DNA of 64,000 nt, from contig OY720643.1 of NCBI GenBank assembly GCA_963169105.1, positions 23,346,373 to 23,410,372 of the forward strand. The letters run 5' to 3'. Below, piece after piece: positions 58,171-64,000 of the stretch. The first letter of the stretch is position 1, and the number at the start of each line of letters is the position of its first letter. The notes under the pieces were generated by a model. The model ran no database searches and had not been told where the DNA came from. It worked only from the letters and a program-made list of their open reading frames with translations. A program made the translations under genes and the position numbers. This DNA comes from Ceriagrion tenellum. Lineage: Eukaryota > Arthropoda > Insecta > Odonata > Coenagrionidae.

Positions 58171-59505
58171 TACGAAAATTTTATAAGTATTTGTACAGTT
58201 GGCCAAGTTTTAGATTTTGGCTGAGGAAGATATTGTTAGATTTTTCTGAAATATTATATACTACTCTTTTCTTAAACTTAGGGCCACTTAGTAATGGCAC
58301 TATCATTGTTGTATTATGAATCTAATTACTTTTTTATGATGCATAAGATGATTATGTTAAATATCATGTTCCATATCATGTTTTATGAAGGCAATATATA
58401 TGTTTTTGATGAGAGTTGCCTCAGCACAGGTATTCCTCAGAGGCCACCTATCTTTCATGTGGATGAAATGTAAATTCAACGTTTCCGGTTATTGTTGCTG
58501 AAAGCAATAAATTTCCCTTACCTTACTTTGACTCCCACGCTTCCTTACCTATACGCTACAGCTTTATTTCAACACGCTATATTGTAGAAATCACATATAA
58601 AACCGGAGGCAGCACCGCCGGAGATGAATGTCAAAGCAAATGACTAACCAAAAACTCATGACTGATTGATTTTTGAATAAAGTAGGTACAAAATAAACTT
58701 TGAAAGCAGAGAAACAGTTGCTTGACACAAATAACTGTAATGTATATACATTTACATCCCAATCTTTTAATCTCGGTGATTTAATACCTTTATATTCTCA
58801 GTATAATTTGCATTCAGTATTTTTTCTAACATCTTCAATGTTTGATTTAAACTGTTAAATAATTTATACATTAGTGCACAAAATCAGGAAAATACACCTA
58901 TCAATGGACCTGTGACATTGTAAATCTTAAGAAGCCATCGTTAAAGGAAAGGAAACGAGGTCAGATGCTGTTAAAGAATGGAGAAAAACGTTGAACTTGG
59001 AATTAAATATTTAAAAGTGGATTGATATGAATGTTTGGAAAAAGAACAATTTGCTCAACGAAACATTCACAACTGGACAAACCCAACCATCAAAAGTGGA
59101 ATCAGTTATATACTTCGATGGGTCACTTACCTACCAAGAGGCTGTCTCGGGGATAGCATTAACGTAATATTTGCGAACAAAACAATCGTAGATTGTATTA
59201 ATTACAATTTTATAACGAAAATGTGACGAGAAAGTAATAGAGCGATATTATTCTTCTCTCGTGACCCCTCATTTAAATAATGGTGTTTCTACATGGGAGT
59301 CTTGCGAAGAAGCTTCAGAAAGCCAATAAAAATAAGCTACTTCACATCTAGCATATTGCTCACCAGCCTTATACGTATAAACTGATTAGTGTGACTTTTT
59401 GCGTATTCACTAATATCCATCCGATCGAATACAAGTTTAGGCGAGTAGAAAATAAACTCATCAACATTCGTAACCTCCTGTCATAATTTAAAATTGATAA
59501 GCTAA
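58171..59505. other. No gene seen
   Basis: AT-rich; nothing recognised. Confidence 0.4.
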
Positions 59506-59507
59506 TA

Positions 59508-59985
59508 TCGCTGTGCTCACAGAAGATGGGACTACTAACCAGGAAACAGTACGTGAAACCATTCGAGTGGAGCGTAACTTCTATGCATCGGAAGTATATA
59601 CCATTGGAAAAGCTGACCAGAAAAGACTAGAAGCCTTCGAAACCTGGTGCCGGAGGTGGATGCTAGAGATATAATGGACGGGAAAAATAAGAAATGATGA
59701 TGTATACAGAAGAGTAGAAGAGCAAAAAACTCTATGGAACACTATAGAGAAAAGAACAAGATGATAGATTTGACACACCCTGAGACACAATGAATTTGTG
59801 ATGAACATAATTGAAGGTAAAATAGAGGGAAAGGTCCCCAGAGAAAAACCCAGGAATAAATTCACGAACCAAACAAAGAGGAAAGTACAAAGGATGAGAT
59901 ACCAGCAGGTAATGGAACTGGCATTAGATAGGGAAGGGCGGAGAGATTCAGTCAACCAATCTTAGGGTTGAACGAACAATGATGA
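59508..59985 (+). mobile_element. RTE-like LINE fragment 6
   Basis: EAFETWCRRWMLEI, EEQKTLWNTIEKRT, EGKIEGKVPREKPRNKF and ALDREGRRDSVNQS blocks with frame shifts. Confidence 0.85.
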
Positions 59986-60042
59986 TGCTTATATTTATCA
60001 ATTAGAAACGATCATCCCAGCTCATTTATTTAAAAACAATTG

Positions 60043-60200
60043 AGGTCGCTGGAGCAGTAATCGTGGTCCATTGCATCCAGGGCACATTTTAATATTATTT
60101 TAAGTGAGCTGTAAAATACAAGAATGCTATTTCGTTATAGTACACCTGTTTATGCGGAGGAACTCTCACCATTCTTACAGAAGAGTAAAAGATGCAAGAA
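60043..60200 (+). repeat. A2 repeat, left part
   Basis: GAGGTCGCTGGAGCAGTAAT and GGGCACATTTTAATATTATT match the A2 start at 63424 and MITE-A copy 2. Confidence 0.5.
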
Positions 60201-61525
60201 TTTAATTTTTATTTTTGCCTTCATTTTTTCTCTCTCATGATGTGTTTCATCTATGCACCAAGGAGGCAATCTTTTGACGTATTCAAGAGTATACGGACCT
60301 GCGAGTGGGCGGCGAGCTTAAGCTTTAAGCTTACTTAGTTTTGAGCTACTGAATCAGTGCGGTAATCCCAATTCAGACGAAAGTTATAATTAAAATACGG
60401 TTTTCGAATTTCTGACCTTGCCTGACACGTTCATATTCGTTAGCAATCAAATTAATAAAACAAAATGCATTATTTTTCGCATATAAAAGTGTTTGGCCTT
60501 CTTCAATCGAATTACTCAGAACATACGTCATAAGACATGAGGAAAAAAACAAACAAATCTGTCTAAATGCGAAATTTTTTCACTTCCATCTATAGATATC
60601 ATTAATAAGAACATGTACGCAACGGAAGTCAGCAAATACACAATTTTTCTCTAACCACCTAGAAAAAGGATAGTCATTAAAATGTTCGAGTACTTTATTC
60701 TTACGTAGAAACACTCGTTTGAAGTGAGCAGCGAGTCTAATGATGATAATAACGCGAAGTTCTTGGTGTAATACGCTCTTATTGTAGAGGGATCGAGGGA
60801 AAAGTTTTGAAAAGCTTTAAACGAGCTGAGCGCATCTACCGACTCGTCCCGATCTAATAATGGGGGAATAGTGGATCCAGTGGGCTTTAACTGAAAGCAA
60901 TGAGACAAGGCTGGGCGTAGGGAGAAGGGGTCGGGTTGTGACGCAATATCCCTTCAGCCGGGCGACGATCTCATTTTACGGACCACTCCCAATTACAGAC
61001 CGTTCACCGCCGAGTAGAGAGTGACGTCGAGGATTTTTATGACGACATCGAGATTTTACCTCCAATGAAATGGGGATCGGGAAGGAACGTGCGGGCCAAA
61101 CTTACTAAGGTAAGCAAAATTAGATGAAAAGAAGCTAGCGAAACACTGGACGCAATGCCTCATTCCATGTAACTTCGCCCTAAACTGAGGAGAACAAATA
61201 AATATAAACTTACTCATTCTCCACTGAAACGCCCATCAGAGTTAGTATTTGAACGGCTCAGAAAACTGCCCATAGTTCTCCGAGAATGCACAGATCTCAT
61301 TTTTTTTAAGACGGAAGGGTTACTAATAGCTATTCATTGGACTACGAATCCGCAAGAATTCGTTTTGTTGCTCAGAGAGATTTTATTCGCTAAGTGGTAA
61401 ATCAGAGTGGGATTTTTCATTCCAAAGAAAAATGCTATTCCAACCGTAAACTATGTATTACGCTATGCATCCGCAAGTGGGAGCGATGTGGAAGTGCAGG
61501 TGGAACCTCTTAATATGAGTGTGCA
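60201..61525. other. No gene seen
   Basis: Nothing coding; a faint repeat-I echo near 60937. Confidence 0.4.
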
Positions 61526-61529
61526 CTGG

Positions 61530-61800
61530 CAAGTTTATCGCGCAAGTTCCTTGCAGTGAGCGATTTTTGCCGTCATTTTCACGCATTAATGCCTCTGAAC
61601 GTCTGCTTGCAGAACTTTTATCAGTTTCAGTGAGTCCTTTGTAGAAGCGAATGGTTGATGAGGTAAATATCAAGCAATTCGTGCCCGTACTGGCTTGAGA
61701 AAAAAAAATTTTCATCAGAGTTAATTTCCCGCATGCTCTTGCAGGAGAAACTTGAGGAAGAAACTTGCGGAAGTGAACCCATCTATTGAGGCAAATATAT
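61530..61800 (+). repeat. Repeat J, second copy
   Basis: GCGCAAGTTCCTTGCAGTGA at the left and CTTGCAGGAGAAACTTGAGG at the right, in the same orientation as 42838-43092. Confidence 0.5.
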
Positions 61801-61934
61801 TGGTGGAAGCGGGGAGCGCCATTGTTGCGGGGGGATACAATTGCAGTGCCAACCGTTGTATACATACCGAGAGCGGAAAATTAAAAAAGGAGGCGCAAGC
61901 GGAAAATTAAAAAAGAATCGATGCCGACATCTTC

Positions 61935-62330
61935 ATCAGCCGAAGACTAAAATCCTAGTATGCGGAAGAGAGAATCTGGATGTAGAAGTCACCCTGAGAG
62001 GAGAATAATTAGAGCAAGTGGATTCCTTCACCTACCTCGGAAGTACCATCACGTGGGACGGAAGAAGTACAACGGATATCAAGCGGAGAATAGGCGAAGC
62101 TAAAAAGGCGTTCATGAGAAAAGAGCAACTGCTGTGCTCAAAGAAGATAGGACTACAAATCAGGAAACACTATGTAAAAACATTCGAGTGGAGAGTGGCA
62201 ATCGTTGGATCGGAAATGGAACATTGGAAAATCTGACCAGAAAAGAGTAGAAGCCTTCGAAACCTGGTGCTGGAGGAGGAAGCTAAAGATAAAATGGACG
62301 AACAAAATAAGAAATAATGAAGTGTATAGA
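61935..62330 (+). mobile_element. RTE-like LINE fragment 7
   Basis: KTKILVCGRENLDVEVTLRG, stop, LEQVDSFTYLGSTITWDGRS, TDIKRRIGEAKKAFMRK, FEWRVAIVGSEMEHWK. It reaches furthest towards the 5' side of the family. It ends abruptly at the inverted repeat. Confidence 0.88.
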
Positions 62331-62332
62331 AG

Positions 62333-63112
62333 ATCATCTACTTGAGTGAGATGCTGTGTTCTGAGCCGGGTGGTAATTATGCACGGCGGAAGTACCGCAC
62401 ATAAACCGCCAATGAAATGGGGAAATGGCGTGAAGGTGACCCCTGGATACATCATTTACGAAGTTGAGGGACTGGACGCGGCAGGTAGAAAGTCTAATGA
62501 ATAGTTCATGGTTGAAGTAGGATTTTATTTGGAACCTTCCCTTCGTAAAATAAATTAGATCTGTCCATTCTCGGAGAACTAAGTGGTGCTGGACGAGGAT
62601 GCTGAAGATAAAATGGACGGACAAAGTAAGAAATAATGAAGTGTACAGAAGAGTAGAAGAGGAGAGGACCTTATGGAATACCATGCAGAAAAGAAGAACC
62701 AGATGGATTGGACACACCCTCAGACGCAATGCGTTTATGATGAACATAACTGAAGGTAAAATAGAAGAAAAAGTCTCCAAAGGAAGACCTACTAGTAGGA
62801 CTAAGTTCACGGACCAAATAAAGAGGAAAGTACGACATAGAAAGACATACGTCGTACATAGGAAGAGATGCCAGGAGGTAAGGGAACTAGCATTAGATAG
62901 GGAAGGGCGGAGGGCTGCAGTCAACCAATCGCACTGATGCGCGAAAAAAGTTGACAATACCTGCCGCGTCCAGTCCCTCAACTTTGTAAATGATGTATCC
63001 AGGGGTCACCTTCACGCCATTTCCCCGTTTCATTCGTAGTTTATGTGCGGTACTTCCGCCGTGCATAATTACCACCCGGCTCAGAACACAGCATCTCACT
63101 CAAGTAGATGAA
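62333..63112. repeat. Inverted repeat with 155-bp arms around RTE fragment 8
   Basis: 62333-62487 and 62958-63112 are inverted copies, about 93-95 percent alike, starting CATCTACTTGAGTGAGATGC. Both arms are open in the same frame, reading CVLSRVVIMHGGSTAHK and GNGVKVTPGYIIY, VEGLDAAG. I do not recognise the peptide. It may be a foldback element or inverted duplication. Confidence 0.8.
62583..62937 (+). mobile_element. RTE-like LINE fragment 8
   Basis: Frame open for 112 codons: RMLKIKWTDKVRNNEVYRRV, RRTRWIGHTLRRNAFMMNIT, QIKRKVRHRKTYVVHRKRCQ, LALDREGRRAAVNQS. It has a small internal duplication (YVVHRKR). It overlaps fragment 7 by about 80 bases of family sequence. Confidence 0.88.
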
Positions 63113-63423
63113 AACGGAATTAGTCCTCCGTGACACAAACCCTCTATTTGTTCCCTCGTCTGCATTCCCTTCGCCTTCTGGAGGACATCTGGGCCACGAG
63201 TGACAGCGCGATCACTCCGCGCCAAAATATTAACGCGTCCGGCGCAGATATGTACATCAACGATGAAAATCTCTCTCATCCTCGACGAAAAAGAAACACA
63301 AAATGCCTTTTACACGATCGATTTAATTAATTGCACACTCCTGCGCAGACCAATCGTAAGATATCTAGACTCCATCGTATCATCCAGAATCGTAAGACTC
63401 CAGACCAATCGTAAGATATGTTT
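63113..63423. other. No gene seen
   Basis: A duplicated CAGACCAATCGTAAGATAT lies at 63346 and 63400. No coding signal. Confidence 0.4.
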
Positions 63424-63600
63424 TAGGTGGCTGGAGCGGTATTTATGAATCATTGAGGGCACATTTTTCAAGAAATTTTCGTGGAGGTAAGTAGAAAAAA
63501 TAATCTATCACAAAATTACATTTGATTACGCCTGTATACACAGTGGAACTCACCATCAATAAAGATACGGAAAGAAAGCAATAATTATATGTAGTCATTG
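63424..63600 (+). repeat. A2 repeat, left part
   Basis: TTAGGTGGCTGGAGCGGTAT and GAGGGCACATTTTTCAAG match the A2 group. Confidence 0.5.
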
Positions 63601-63935
63601 TTTTTAGCCTTAAATAAATCATTGTTTTGACTGGGGTTTTCGGAGCACTATTCGAAATTTAGGCGCTAAGTACATCTTAAATACGTTTCCTAACAGGTGG
63701 TAAATAACACCTCCTACCTCGTACAGGAACTTGCAAGAACTAATTACTCAAGTAACCTAAGTTTATCGCGCGGCACCCAAGTCTCCAACGACTAACAGAC
63801 TTGTCTTTCCTTCAACTTAGAGCATTTCCTTCAACCAGAATTCTTCAAACGCGACATACGTACCTTGCAACAAGCATCGTCAGCGAAAAAAAAATATTTC
63901 CACAATCATCGGCTTGTAAAATCGCGGCGCGTTTT

Positions 63936-63960
63936 AATAATAATAATAAAATAATATTTA
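63936..63960. repeat. AAT-rich microsatellite
   Basis: AATAATAATAATAAAATAAT near the window end. Confidence 0.7.
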
Positions 63961-64000
63961 TTATTTCACAAAACGACAATTGAATATACAATTAATTAAA

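Overview
The window reads as gene-poor nuclear DNA of an arthropod. The evidence is eukaryotic splice sites in the one clear gene, several metazoan LINE clades side by side (CR1/L2-like, RTE-like, R4/Dong-like), Penelope-like element ends, tRNA-derived SINEs, and hAT and piggyBac-like short DNA elements. The species is not identifiable from the sequence alone; a chelicerate or a hemimetabolous insect would both fit. I found no bacterial gene, operon, CRISPR array or intact viral gene.

Layout. 1-5.2 kb is repeats (MITE-A, a D-C-D repeat cluster) and a 5'-intact but 3'-truncated CR1-like LINE on the minus strand. 5.56-8.40 kb holds the only convincing gene: a five-exon, 404-codon THAP-domain protein with clean GT/AG junctions in compatible phase and a poly(A) signal. 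9-23.6 kb is a patchwork of LINE fragments, a 77-bp minisatellite, Penelope terminal repeats and a piggyBac-like element. 23.6-35 kb is mostly AT-rich sequence with two MITE-A copies, a SINE with target duplication and a near-perfect 61-bp-arm palindrome carrying a tRNA-type B box. 35-41 kb has Jockey-like LINE tails, a 402-bp hAT element and an R4/Dong LINE bounded on both sides by ATT microsatellite. 44-55.4 kb is the most structured part: three MITE-A copies, a three-level nested insertion (MITE-A host, Penelope remnant, hAT element), and three palindromes built from Penelope-type ends that resemble hammerhead ribozymes. 55.4-64 kb holds more LINE fragments, a SINE and a 155-bp inverted repeat.

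How the parts relate. Apart from the THAP gene the elements do not form a pathway. They form a stratigraphy: LINE-F interrupts a Penelope palindrome, a hAT element interrupts a Penelope remnant that itself interrupts a MITE, and an R4/Dong copy sits in an ATT tract. The most unusual recurring theme is short, head-to-head inverted pairs of Penelope-type termini, each carrying a CUGANGA...GAAA hammerhead-like core (five places in the window also carry single copies). The THAP protein keeps the DNA-binding zinc finger, a second cysteine cluster and a coiled coil but has no transposase catalytic region, which suggests a host regulator derived from, or related to, P-element/THAP9-type proteins.
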